Source: an uncultured Nostocoides sp. (GTDB taxonomy: Bacteria > Actinomycetota > Actinomycetes > Actinomycetales > Dermatophilaceae). From it: a DNA stretch of 38,928 nt. How positions within the stretch are numbered: position 1 is the first letter of the stretch; every line of letters begins with the position of its first letter. Location of the stretch: the NCBI GenBank assembly GCA_937907685.1, contig CALCXF010000056.1, forward strand, positions 1-38,928. The letters run 5' to 3'. Below the pieces are notes generated by a model. That model was not told the origin of the DNA, did not search any database, and saw only the letters and a list, made by a program, of their open reading frames with translations. Shown here piece by piece: positions 32,587 to 38,928 of this stretch. The translations under genes and the position numbers were made by a program.

Positions 32587-35265
32587 GTGGAACCGTTCGT
32601 CCACGACTTCGAGACCGGCAGCATGGCGCAGAAGGACCTCCTGGGAGGCAAGGGCGCCAACCTTGCCGAGATGACCCGGCTCGGTATGCCGGTCCCCCCC
32701 GGGTTCACGATCACGACAGCCGCGTGCCGCGCCTACCTGCTGGCCCGCGACACTCCTTCCGGGCTCTTCGAGGAGGTTGACGAGCACCTATCCCGGCTCG
32801 AGGAGAAGACGGGCCGTCGGCTCGGGGACGGCGAGGACCCGCTGCTCGTGTCGGTCCGCTCGGGTGCCAAGTTCTCCATGCCCGGGATGATGGAGACGGT
32901 CCTCAACATCGGGCTCGGCGACACCTCGGTGGCGGGTCTGGCGCGACAGACGGGTAACCCCCGGTTCGCCTGGGACTCCTACCGGCGACTCGTGCAGATG
33001 TACGGCACCACGGTGCTGGGCCTGGACGGAGCCGCCTTCGAGGACGCGCTGGAGGCCGCCAAGGACACCAAGGGCGTCGAGGCCGATGTCGACCTCGACG
33101 CCGACGACCTCCGCGCCCTCGTGGCGACGTTCCAGCGCCTCGTCGAGGACGGGACGGGCGCACCCTTTCCCCAGGACCCCCAGACCCAGCTGCGCGGCGC
33201 CGTCCTGGCCGTCTTCAGGTCCTGGAACTCCAACCGGGCGATCCTCTACCGGCGCCGGGAACGGATCCCCGCCGACCTCGGTACCGCCGTCAACGTCCAA
33301 GCGATGGCGTTCGGCAACCGCGGCCCGGACTCCGGCTCGGGAGTCGCGTTCACCAGGGACCCGGCGACCGGCGCCACCGGCGTGTACGGGGACTACCTCC
33401 CCGACGCCCAGGGAGAGGACGTCGTCGCCGGCATCCGCAACACCCGCAGCCTCGCGGAGCTCGAGCAGCTCGACCCCACGAGCTACGCCCAGCTGCTGGA
33501 GATCATGGCCGGCCTCGAGCGGCACTACCGCGACATGTGCGACATCGAGTTCACCATCGAGCAGGGCAGGCTCTGGATGCTGCAGACGCGGGTGGGCAAG
33601 CGCACCGCCGAGGCGGCCTTCCGGATCGCGACGGACCTCGTGCACGAGGGCGTCATCAGCGAGGAGGAGGCGCTAGGGCGGGTCACCGGCGAGCAGCTCG
33701 CACAGCTGATGTTCCCGCACTTCGACCCCTCGGGGGCGAGGACGCTCATCGGGACGGGGATGAGCGCGTCGCCCGGCGCCGCGGTCGGCGTCGCGGCCTT
33801 CGACTCCGCCACAGCCGTCCGGATGGCCGAGGACGGCACTCCGGTGATCCTCGTCCGGCGAGAGACGAACCCCGACGACCTGCACGGCATGGTGGCGGCG
33901 GTCGGCATCCTCACCAGCCGGGGCGGCAAGACGTCCCACGCCGCCGTCGTGGCACGCGGCATGGGTCGCACCTGCGTCTGCGGCGCCGAAGCGCTGCACG
34001 TCGACACGGAGGCGAAGCAGTTCACCGCACCGGACGGTACGGTGGTCCGCGAGGGCGACACGATCTCGATCGACGGGTCGACCGGCGAGGTGTTCGCCGG
34101 TGAGGTGCCGGTACGACCCTCCCCGGTGGTGCGCTACTTCGAGGGCACGATGCCCGAGGAGGAGGGCGGACCGCTCGTCGCCGCGGTGGACCAGCTCATG
34201 AAGGTGGCCGACCGGCACCGGCGGATGAGGGTTCGGTCCAACGCCGACAACGCCGACGACGCCGCGCGCGCCCGTCGGTTCGGCGCCGAGGGCATCGGGC
34301 TCTGCCGCACCGAGCACATGTTCCTCGGCGACCGGCGGGAGCTCGTCGAGCACCTCATCCTCGCCGACACCCACGACCAGCGGCAGGTGATCTTCGACCA
34401 GCTGCTGCCCCTCCAGCGGGCCGACTTCGTCGAGATCTTCGAGGCGATGGACGGCCTGCCCGTCACCGTGCGGCTCCTCGACCCGCCGCTGCACGAGTTC
34501 CTCCCTGACTTCACCGAGCTGTCCGTCAAGGTGGCGGTGGCCGAGGCGACCGGGCGCCCGCACGACACCGACTCGTTGCTCCTGCTGGCGGTCCACCGGC
34601 TGCACGAGGAGAACCCGATGCTCGGCCTGCGCGGGGTCCGGCTGGGGATCGCGATCCCCGGGCTCTTCCAGATGCAGTCCCGCGCGATCCTCGAGGCCGC
34701 GGCCCTGGTGAACGAGCGGGGCGGGCACGCGCAGCCGGAGATCATGGTGCCCCTCGTGGGCGCGGTCGAGGAGCTGCGCAACATCCGCACGGAGATCGAC
34801 GAGGCGGCCCACGAGGTGAGGGTGCAGCACTCCGTGCACCTCGACCACCTCGTCGGCACGATGATCGAGCTCCCACGGGCAGCCCTCACGGCCGGTGACA
34901 TCGCGGAGGCGGCGGACTTCTTCTCGTTCGGGACCAACGACCTCACCCAGACCACGTGGGGCTTCTCCCGCGACGACGTCGAGTCAAGCTTCTTCTCGCG
35001 CTACATGGAGGCCGGCATCCTCGGGGTGTCGCCGTTCGAGACCATCGACCGGGTCGGCGTGGGCCGGCTCGTGCGCATCGGCACCGACGAGGGACGCCGA
35101 CGGAAGCCCGGCCTGAAGGTCGGGGTCTGCGGTGAGCACGGTGGTGACCCCGAGTCGGTCCGCTTCTTCGAGGAACGCGGCCTCGACTACGTGTCGTGCT
35201 CCCCGTTCCGGGTGCCGGTCGCCCGGCTCGAGGCCGGCCGGGCCGTGCTCGAGCCGGACGGTTGA
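32587..35265 (+). CDS. ppdK: pyruvate, phosphate dikinase
   Basis: Protein of 892 residues, normal for bacterial PPDK. It interconverts pyruvate, ATP and Pi with PEP, AMP and PPi. The N-terminal ATP-grasp domain includes LLGGKGANLAEM and VSVRSGAKFSMPGMMETVLNIG. The central phosphohistidine is His451 in TSRGGKTSHAAVVARGMG. The C-terminal PEP domain has the general acid-base Cys848 in VGVCGEHGGDP and the FFSFGTNDLTQTTWGFSRDD loop. Expression is probably controlled through the palindrome upstream; a GGGAGG ribosome binding site lies 8 bases before the GTG start at 32587. With malic enzyme it could supply PEP for gluconeogenesis. Confidence 0.97.
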   Translation: MEPFVHDFETGSMAQKDLLGGKGANLAEMTRLGMPVPPGFTITTAACRAYLLARDTPSGLFEEVDEHLSRLEEKTGRRLGDGEDPLLVSVRSGAKFSMPGMMETVLNIGLGDTSVAGLARQTGNPRFAWDSYRRLVQMYGTTVLGLDGAAFEDALEAAKDTKGVEADVDLDADDLRALVATFQRLVEDGTGAPFPQDPQTQLRGAVLAVFRSWNSNRAILYRRRERIPADLGTAVNVQAMAFGNRGPDSGSGVAFTRDPATGATGVYGDYLPDAQGEDVVAGIRNTRSLAELEQLDPTSYAQLLEIMAGLERHYRDMCDIEFTIEQGRLWMLQTRVGKRTAEAAFRIATDLVHEGVISEEEALGRVTGEQLAQLMFPHFDPSGARTLIGTGMSASPGAAVGVAAFDSATAVRMAEDGTPVILVRRETNPDDLHGMVAAVGILTSRGGKTSHAAVVARGMGRTCVCGAEALHVDTEAKQFTAPDGTVVREGDTISIDGSTGEVFAGEVPVRPSPVVRYFEGTMPEEEGGPLVAAVDQLMKVADRHRRMRVRSNADNADDAARARRFGAEGIGLCRTEHMFLGDRRELVEHLILADTHDQRQVIFDQLLPLQRADFVEIFEAMDGLPVTVRLLDPPLHEFLPDFTELSVKVAVAEATGRPHDTDSLLLLAVHRLHEENPMLGLRGVRLGIAIPGLFQMQSRAILEAAALVNERGGHAQPEIMVPLVGAVEELRNIRTEIDEAAHEVRVQHSVHLDHLVGTMIELPRAALTAGDIAEAADFFSFGTNDLTQTTWGFSRDDVESSFFSRYMEAGILGVSPFETIDRVGVGRLVRIGTDEGRRRKPGLKVGVCGEHGGDPESVRFFEERGLDYVSCSPFRVPVARLEAGRAVLEPDG

Positions 35266-35357
35266 GCCCCACTGCCAGGACGTGGTCGCCGATCCGCTTC
35301 TCGTCCTCGGAGGTGAACGGGATACGGCATTGAGGCGAAGCCGGGCGGGCACACGGC

Positions 35358-35388
35358 GGCCCGGCTCCGCGGGGGGCGGAACCGGGCC
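35358..35388. terminator. terminator hairpin between ppdK and ssrA
   Basis: GGCCCGGCTCCGC (35358-35370) pairs with GCGGAACCGGGCC (35376-35388), 12 of 13 positions, with a GGGGG loop. It lies between convergent genes and can serve both strands. Confidence 0.6.
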
Positions 35389-35409
35389 GGTGACAGGAGG
35401 GGTGAGCCG

Positions 35410-35776
35410 TGGTGGAGGTGGCGGGAATCGAACCCGCGTCCACTGACGATGAACCAGGGCTTCTCCGGGTGCAGTGCGCTTCGGAGTTTCTCGGCCCCAG
35501 CGCTCGCGCGCACACGTCCGCTGACAGGCCCAGTCGAGAAGGAGTCCCGCGCCGTCCCCCGACATGACGACGCAGCAAGATCTCTAGCTGACGCTGGGAA
35601 CTAGGCCGAGATCAAGCCTAGGCCAACGGACTTCGGGCTCGCTCAGGCGGCGAGGGCGAAGTCGGTGCGCTTGGAATTGGCACCTATTGGTTTGCACGGA
35701 GCGTTGACGAGATGACCGTGCGTCCTCGACCCGCTTCCCCATGGCCTACCGACCAATGTCGAAACCGATCACCCCC
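35410..35776 (-). ncRNA. ssrA: transfer-messenger RNA
   Basis: Minus-strand tmRNA of about 367 bases with encoded CCA. The 5' end GGGGGTG pairs with CACCTCC near the 3' end, one G-U. The T arm is GCGGGTTCGATTCCCGC. GATCGGTTTCGAC at the 5' side is typical. The tag reads ANSKRTDFALAA and stops at 35643-35645, with bases 35646-35681 coding. Such tags end in ALAA and target stalled-ribosome products to Clp proteases; clpS lies elsewhere in this window. Ends are judged by pairing and may be off by a base or two. Confidence 0.95.
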
Positions 35777-35897
35777 ATGAAGGGGCTCACTCCCAACGCT
35801 GTTCACTTGTGGCTGACTGCTGCGGAACCCAGCGGCCAGCAGCAGCCAGTATGCCGTTCAACGCCGTCGCGCCCAAACGGATTCCCGCGGTGGGGCG

Positions 35898-36431
35898 TCA
35901 GCGGCTCGGCGTGGGCTTGGGCGACACGGGCGGCACGCCGGGGGTCACCGGAGGCGTGGGGCGCGGGGTCGGTGTGGGTGACGTGGAGGGCACGGGAGCC
36001 GTCGCGGTCGCCGTCGACGCCGGCACCGTGGTCGTCGGCGGGACTGCGGCCCCCAAGCCCGTGGGGGCGGGACTCGGCGGTGTCGTGCCGGGCCCCGTCG
36101 CACCTGCACTGGGAGTGCCGACTCCGGGGGGCGCGGTGGACGACCCGGTGCCGTCGTTGGGGAGCTCAGACGTGCCCGTGCCGCCGGTCGCACCGGGGCT
36201 GCCGGCGCCGGTGGGAACGGTCGAGCCGGAGCCGACGAGTGACGAAGGCACCACCGAGGACGGCGACGTGCCGTCGGTCTGCCCGATGTCGATCGACGGT
36301 GTCCCCCCAGCAAGGAGTGAGAGGACCGCCACCACCGAGAACGCCGTGCCCGCGACGGCAAAGGCCTGGAGCGCGTTGAGCACGCTCTTGGGCTCCTTGG
36401 GGGCGCGATGACGCGGCGGGGGCCTGGCCAT
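35898..36431 (-). CDS. Pro/Thr/Ser-rich single-pass membrane protein
   Basis: Protein of 177 residues that I do not recognise. The N-terminus is basic with prolines, one hydrophobic helix at about 18-42 follows, and the remaining 130 residues are Pro, Thr, Ser, Gly and Val with PTPTPRPTPPVTPG near the end. This fits a membrane-anchored extracellular stalk that could be glycosylated. The ATG at 36431 follows TAGAGT by 6 bases, so it is probably leaderless. Such low-complexity sequence is often poorly conserved, and coding status rests on the frame, promoter and helix. Confidence 0.7.
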   Translation of the reverse strand: MARPPPRHRAPKEPKSVLNALQAFAVAGTAFSVVAVLSLLAGGTPSIDIGQTDGTSPSSVVPSSLVGSGSTVPTGAGSPGATGGTGTSELPNDGTGSSTAPPGVGTPSAGATGPGTTPPSPAPTGLGAAVPPTTTVPASTATATAPVPSTSPTPTPRPTPPVTPGVPPVSPKPTPSR

Positions 36432-36437
36432 GGGCGA

Positions 36438-36443
36438 ACTCTA
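36438..36443 (-). promoter_or_regulatory. -10 box for leaderless Pro-rich protein gene
   Basis: TAGAGT on the minus strand, 6 bases before the ATG at 36431. Confidence 0.45.
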
Positions 36444-36594
36444 GTGGTCACAGCCGTCACGTGCGTCACCCTTGTCGACATGTGACAGGCCGCGGGAGGG
36501 GCGTGGGCCGCTGGGGATGGCTCGTCACGGCTGTCGTGCAGTTCGTGGCGCGCCGGTCGGCCGCCGAGTCTGGACGACGAACTCCGCAAAGGTC

Positions 36595-36600
36595 TAACCT
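36595..36600 (+). promoter_or_regulatory. -10 box for permease gene
   Basis: TAACCT, with TGGACG 18 bases upstream as a weak -35 element. It would give a leader of about 46 bases that includes the inverted repeat at 36616-36630. Confidence 0.35.
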
Positions 36601-36615
36601 CGGGCCATTGTTGGC

Positions 36616-36630
36616 GGGTGCTCAGCACCC
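36616..36630 (+). promoter_or_regulatory. perfect inverted repeat GGGTGCTCAGCACCC in permease leader
   Basis: Seven-base arms surround one base, 22 bases before the permease start and just ahead of its ribosome binding site. It could be an operator or a leader hairpin that restricts ribosome access. Confidence 0.4.
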
Positions 36631-36652
36631 CCTCACCTCGCGAGGAGCACGA

Positions 36653-38230
36653 ATGAGTGAGCCGCAGACCCCGACAGCAGCGCGTCGCCGCACTGCTGGT
36701 GTGTCGTACGAGCACGCCGACCCGTCCTACTTCGAGAAGCGCGGCCTCACCCGACATGCGGGGGCCTGGTCCCTCTGGGCCCTCGGTGTGGCAGCTGTCA
36801 TCTCCGGCGACTTCTCCGGGTGGAACCTCGGCATCGGAGAGGCCGGCTGGGGGGGAATGCTCATCGCCACCGTCGTCATCGGCATCATGTTCCTCTTCAT
36901 GGTCTACAGCATCTCCGAGATGTCCTCGACGATGCCGCACACCGGTGGTGCCTACTCCTTCGCCCGCTCGGCCATGGGCCCATGGGGCGGCTACGTCACC
37001 GGCCTCGCCGAGACGATCGAGTACGTCATCACGACCGCGGTCGTGGGCACCTTCGCCGGTCTGTACGCCGACGCGATCACCGACGACCTCTTCGGGTTCA
37101 CGATGCCGCTCTGGCTGTGGGTCGTCGTGTTCTACGTCGTCTTCGTGGCGCTCAACTCCGCTGGGGCCGCGGCGTCCTTCCGGTTCGCGGTCGTCATCAC
37201 GGTGATCTCTCTCGCGGTGCTCGCCCTCTTCTTCGGCCTCGCCCTCTTCTCCGGCGAGTTCTCGTGGGACAAGCTGTGGAACATCGCGCCCGAGGCGGGC
37301 AACAGCACGTTCCTTCCGTTCGGTCTCGGCGGTGTCCTGGCGGCCCTGCCGTTCGCCATCTGGTTCTTCCTCGGGATCGAGGAGCTCCCGCTCGCGGCGG
37401 AGGAGACACACACCCCGCAGGCGGACATCCCCCGCGGCTCCCTCATGGGGATGTGGACGCTGCTCGTCACGGGGTTCCTCGTGCTCGTCCTCAACCCCGG
37501 CGTCCTCGGCGCCGAGGAGATCTCGGACAGCGGCGAGCCGATACTCGACGGCTTCCGAGCCATCTTCCCCGACAGCAACATCGCCTCCCTCCTCGCTCTC
37601 TTCGCGCTGGCGGGACTGGTCGCGTCGTTCCAAGGGATCATGTTCGCCGCCGGTCGCAACATGTACTCCCTGTCGCGGGCCGGCTACTACCCCAAGCTGC
37701 TGTCCCTCACCGGGGGGCGCAAGGTGCCGTGGGTTGCCCTGGTCGTCAGTGCCCTCATCGGCGTCCTCCTCGTCTTCGGCCTCAGCGCACTCCGCAACGA
37801 GGCCGGGGAGAGTGCCACCGACGCCTCGGTCGTCGTCGCCGGTCAGCTGCTCAACGTCGCGGTGTTCGGAGCAGTCATCTCGTACTTCCTGCAGATGGTC
37901 GCGTTCCTCATCCTTCGGCGGCGCTTCGCCGACGTCGTGCGGCCCTACCGCAGCCCCGTGGGTGTCGCGGGTGCAGCGGTCGCGGCGGTCATCGCGGGCG
38001 TCACGCTCATCATCCTGCCGTTCAACGAGGCGTACCGGTCCGTCGTCGTGGGCGTGGCGATCTTCTTCGCCATCGGCCTGCTCTACTTCGCCCTCGTCGG
38101 TCGGCACCGGCTCGTGTTCTCACCGGAGGAGGAGTTCGCGCTGACCCACGGCGTCCACGGCCACCCGGAGACCGAGGGCTACGACGTCACCGAGCGCCTC
38201 GAGGAGCAACCGGGCCCTCGCGACGTCTAG
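36653..38230 (+). CDS. APC-superfamily permease, ethanolamine transporter type
   Basis: Integral membrane protein of 525 residues with about 12 helices. The first helix region contains ISGDFSGWNLGIGEAGWGG, the motif that marks ethanolamine permeases in the APC superfamily. MSSTMPHTGGAYSFARSAMGPWGGYVTGLAETIEYV follows, with ELPLAAEET and GRNMYSLSRAGYYPKLLS further on. It most likely imports ethanolamine or an amino acid by cation symport; no ethanolamine ammonia-lyase genes are in view. The ATG at 36653 has GAGGAG upstream. It ends against a strong terminator and a convergent gene. Confidence 0.9.
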   Translation: MSEPQTPTAARRRTAGVSYEHADPSYFEKRGLTRHAGAWSLWALGVAAVISGDFSGWNLGIGEAGWGGMLIATVVIGIMFLFMVYSISEMSSTMPHTGGAYSFARSAMGPWGGYVTGLAETIEYVITTAVVGTFAGLYADAITDDLFGFTMPLWLWVVVFYVVFVALNSAGAAASFRFAVVITVISLAVLALFFGLALFSGEFSWDKLWNIAPEAGNSTFLPFGLGGVLAALPFAIWFFLGIEELPLAAEETHTPQADIPRGSLMGMWTLLVTGFLVLVLNPGVLGAEEISDSGEPILDGFRAIFPDSNIASLLALFALAGLVASFQGIMFAAGRNMYSLSRAGYYPKLLSLTGGRKVPWVALVVSALIGVLLVFGLSALRNEAGESATDASVVVAGQLLNVAVFGAVISYFLQMVAFLILRRRFADVVRPYRSPVGVAGAAVAAVIAGVTLIILPFNEAYRSVVVGVAIFFAIGLLYFALVGRHRLVFSPEEEFALTHGVHGHPETEGYDVTERLEEQPGPRDV

Positions 38231-38248
38231 GTGAGTTGCCCAGTCGAC

Positions 38249-38292
38249 CCGGAGGCGCGGAGCGAGGCTCCTGCCCTGCTCCGCGCCTCCGG
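38249..38292. terminator. bidirectional terminator between permease and secreted protein genes
   Basis: CCGGAGGCGCGGAGC (38249-38263) pairs perfectly with GCTCCGCGCCTCCGG (38278-38292), a 15-bp stem with a 14-base loop, between two convergent genes. Confidence 0.8.
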
Positions 38293-38309
38293 TCGCTGAA
38301 CCGGAGGGC

Positions 38310-38741
38310 TCAGGCCGAGCCGCAGTCCGCGGTCTCGGCACCCTCGATGAACGTCCCGATCATGTCGAACGGAAGCTCGGAGCCGGCGCCGAAGTACTCG
38401 AGACCCCCACCGTTGGCCCCGTTCGGGTTCATCCGGCCCTGCGCCTTCGGGTCCCCGATCGTCATCTTCTCGAAGATCTTGATGCCGACGGGGAGCCCCT
38501 CGGCGCGAAGCGCGTCGTAGCCCGCCTCGACCGCGGCGTCGCACGGAGCGGTGTAGCCGGCCTCCAACTCTGCCCCGAGCTCCGCGCTGACGACGAACCA
38601 GTTGGCGGACGTGGGGCCGTTGAGGCTGTACATGGGGATGAAACAGTGGTGCGCCATCGCCGGGGCCGCGCCGACGACGACGGCGGTGAGGGCGGCGGCT
38701 CCGACGAACGCCGAGCGGCGGATCGACCGGGCAAGTGACAT
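38310..38741 (-). CDS. small secreted protein of unknown function
   Basis: Protein of 143 residues. A signal peptide is clear: SLARSIRRS, a hydrophobic core (11-27) and a probable cut after AMA at residue 30. The mature protein begins HHCFIPMYSLNGPTSANW and contains just three Cys (33, 67, 140), one of which would be unpaired. It has a Gly/Asn-rich MNPNGANGGGLEYFG segment. An N-terminal HHC could bind a metal such as copper, which is inference. I know no family for it. The ATG at 38741 has an AGGAGAG site 5 bases upstream; its promoter must lie in the last 187 bases. Confidence 0.8.
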   Translation of the reverse strand: MSLARSIRRSAFVGAAALTAVVVGAAPAMAHHCFIPMYSLNGPTSANWFVVSAELGAELEAGYTAPCDAAVEAGYDALRAEGLPVGIKIFEKMTIGDPKAQGRMNPNGANGGGLEYFGAGSELPFDMIGTFIEGAETADCGSA

Positions 38742-38928
38742 GGTGCTCTCCTGGTGTCTCACGGATGTCTCGTGGTTCCCCCACGATGTCGGCGGATCGT
38801 CCCGTCCAACACGAGGATTGTGCTGACCTGCCGGGACGCCCGTCCCCGTTTTCGCAAATCTTCCTCGCGACGAGGCCCACGCAGCGTGTGCGCCCCGTGG
38901 CGGGACGGCATCCGAGCTGAGTCCCGTT

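Noticed and set aside
35945-38107. 720-codon minus-strand open frame opposite the permease
   Set aside because: It is antisense to the well-supported permease and made of Glu/Asp/Arg low-complexity sequence.
38742-38928. Gene in the last 187 bases
   Set aside because: Only short shadow frames occur. The stretch probably holds the promoter of the secreted protein gene, but I could not place a reliable box.

Overview
The window is chromosomal DNA from a high-GC actinobacterium, most likely a member of the order Micrococcales close to Intrasporangiaceae. The family placement is inference and no marker was compared. Supporting signs are strong G/C bias at third codon positions, actinobacterial families (DUF2017 beside ClpS, DUF3039, DUF3618, DUF2510-RDD, an F420-type luciferase-like oxidoreductase), a murI/Rv1339-like/rph/rdgB block like that of mycobacteria, and many genes with no Shine-Dalgarno site but a TANNNT box 6-8 bases before the start codon (leaderless mRNAs). 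I see no phage, insertion sequence, CRISPR array or genomic island. Most of the window is core genome.

Layout. 1-3528: two tandem dynamin-like GTPases (minus), with another minus-strand gene probably starting at the left edge. 3593-6041: thpR, an LLM oxidoreductase, a frameshifted cupin pseudogene and a GerW-like protein. 6258-11525: tRNA-Arg, an M20 amidohydrolase, a PrsW protease, orn, tRNA-His, an F420/NADP reductase-like protein, a CopC-like protein and tRNA-Lys with a terminator. 11584-15652 (minus): murI, MBL hydrolase, rph, rdgB, tRNA-Leu, bcp, DUF3618. 15863-18271: a polyprenyl-phosphate sugar transferase, then clpS and DUF2017. 18331-25981: tyrosine/homogentisate catabolism (hmgA; an unrecognised gene plus fahA; hppD; a divergent Lrp/AsnC regulator), with a kinase, an RDD protein and an alpha/beta hydrolase downstream of hppD. 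26110-29640: a small protein with a duplicated peptide, DUF3039, a 74-base near-palindrome, YqgE/AlgH and a DEAD-box helicase. 29975-35265: VanZ-like, malic enzyme, SIMPL protein and pyruvate phosphate dikinase behind a strong palindrome. 35410-38741: tmRNA, a Pro/Thr/Ser-rich membrane protein, an ethanolamine-type permease and a small secreted protein.

How the genes work together. HppD makes homogentisate from 4-hydroxyphenylpyruvate, HmgA opens the ring and FahA releases fumarate and acetoacetate. The maleylacetoacetate isomerase step is not evident, and an unknown 295-residue protein is translationally coupled to FahA. Malic enzyme (malate to pyruvate) and PPDK (pyruvate to PEP) lie 0.8 kb apart and could form a gluconeogenic route from the fumarate produced. 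Orn, RNase PH and tmRNA serve RNA turnover and ribosome rescue. The other genes are mostly housekeeping.

The observations I rate highest are the rdgB frame that has no stop before running through tRNA-Leu into bcp, the 10-bp-arm palindrome over the ppdK -10 region, the excess of the 7-mer GGCATAC, the duplicated PTPEWLESYL peptide, and the unknown gene of the tyrosine cluster. None of these is a proven new system.
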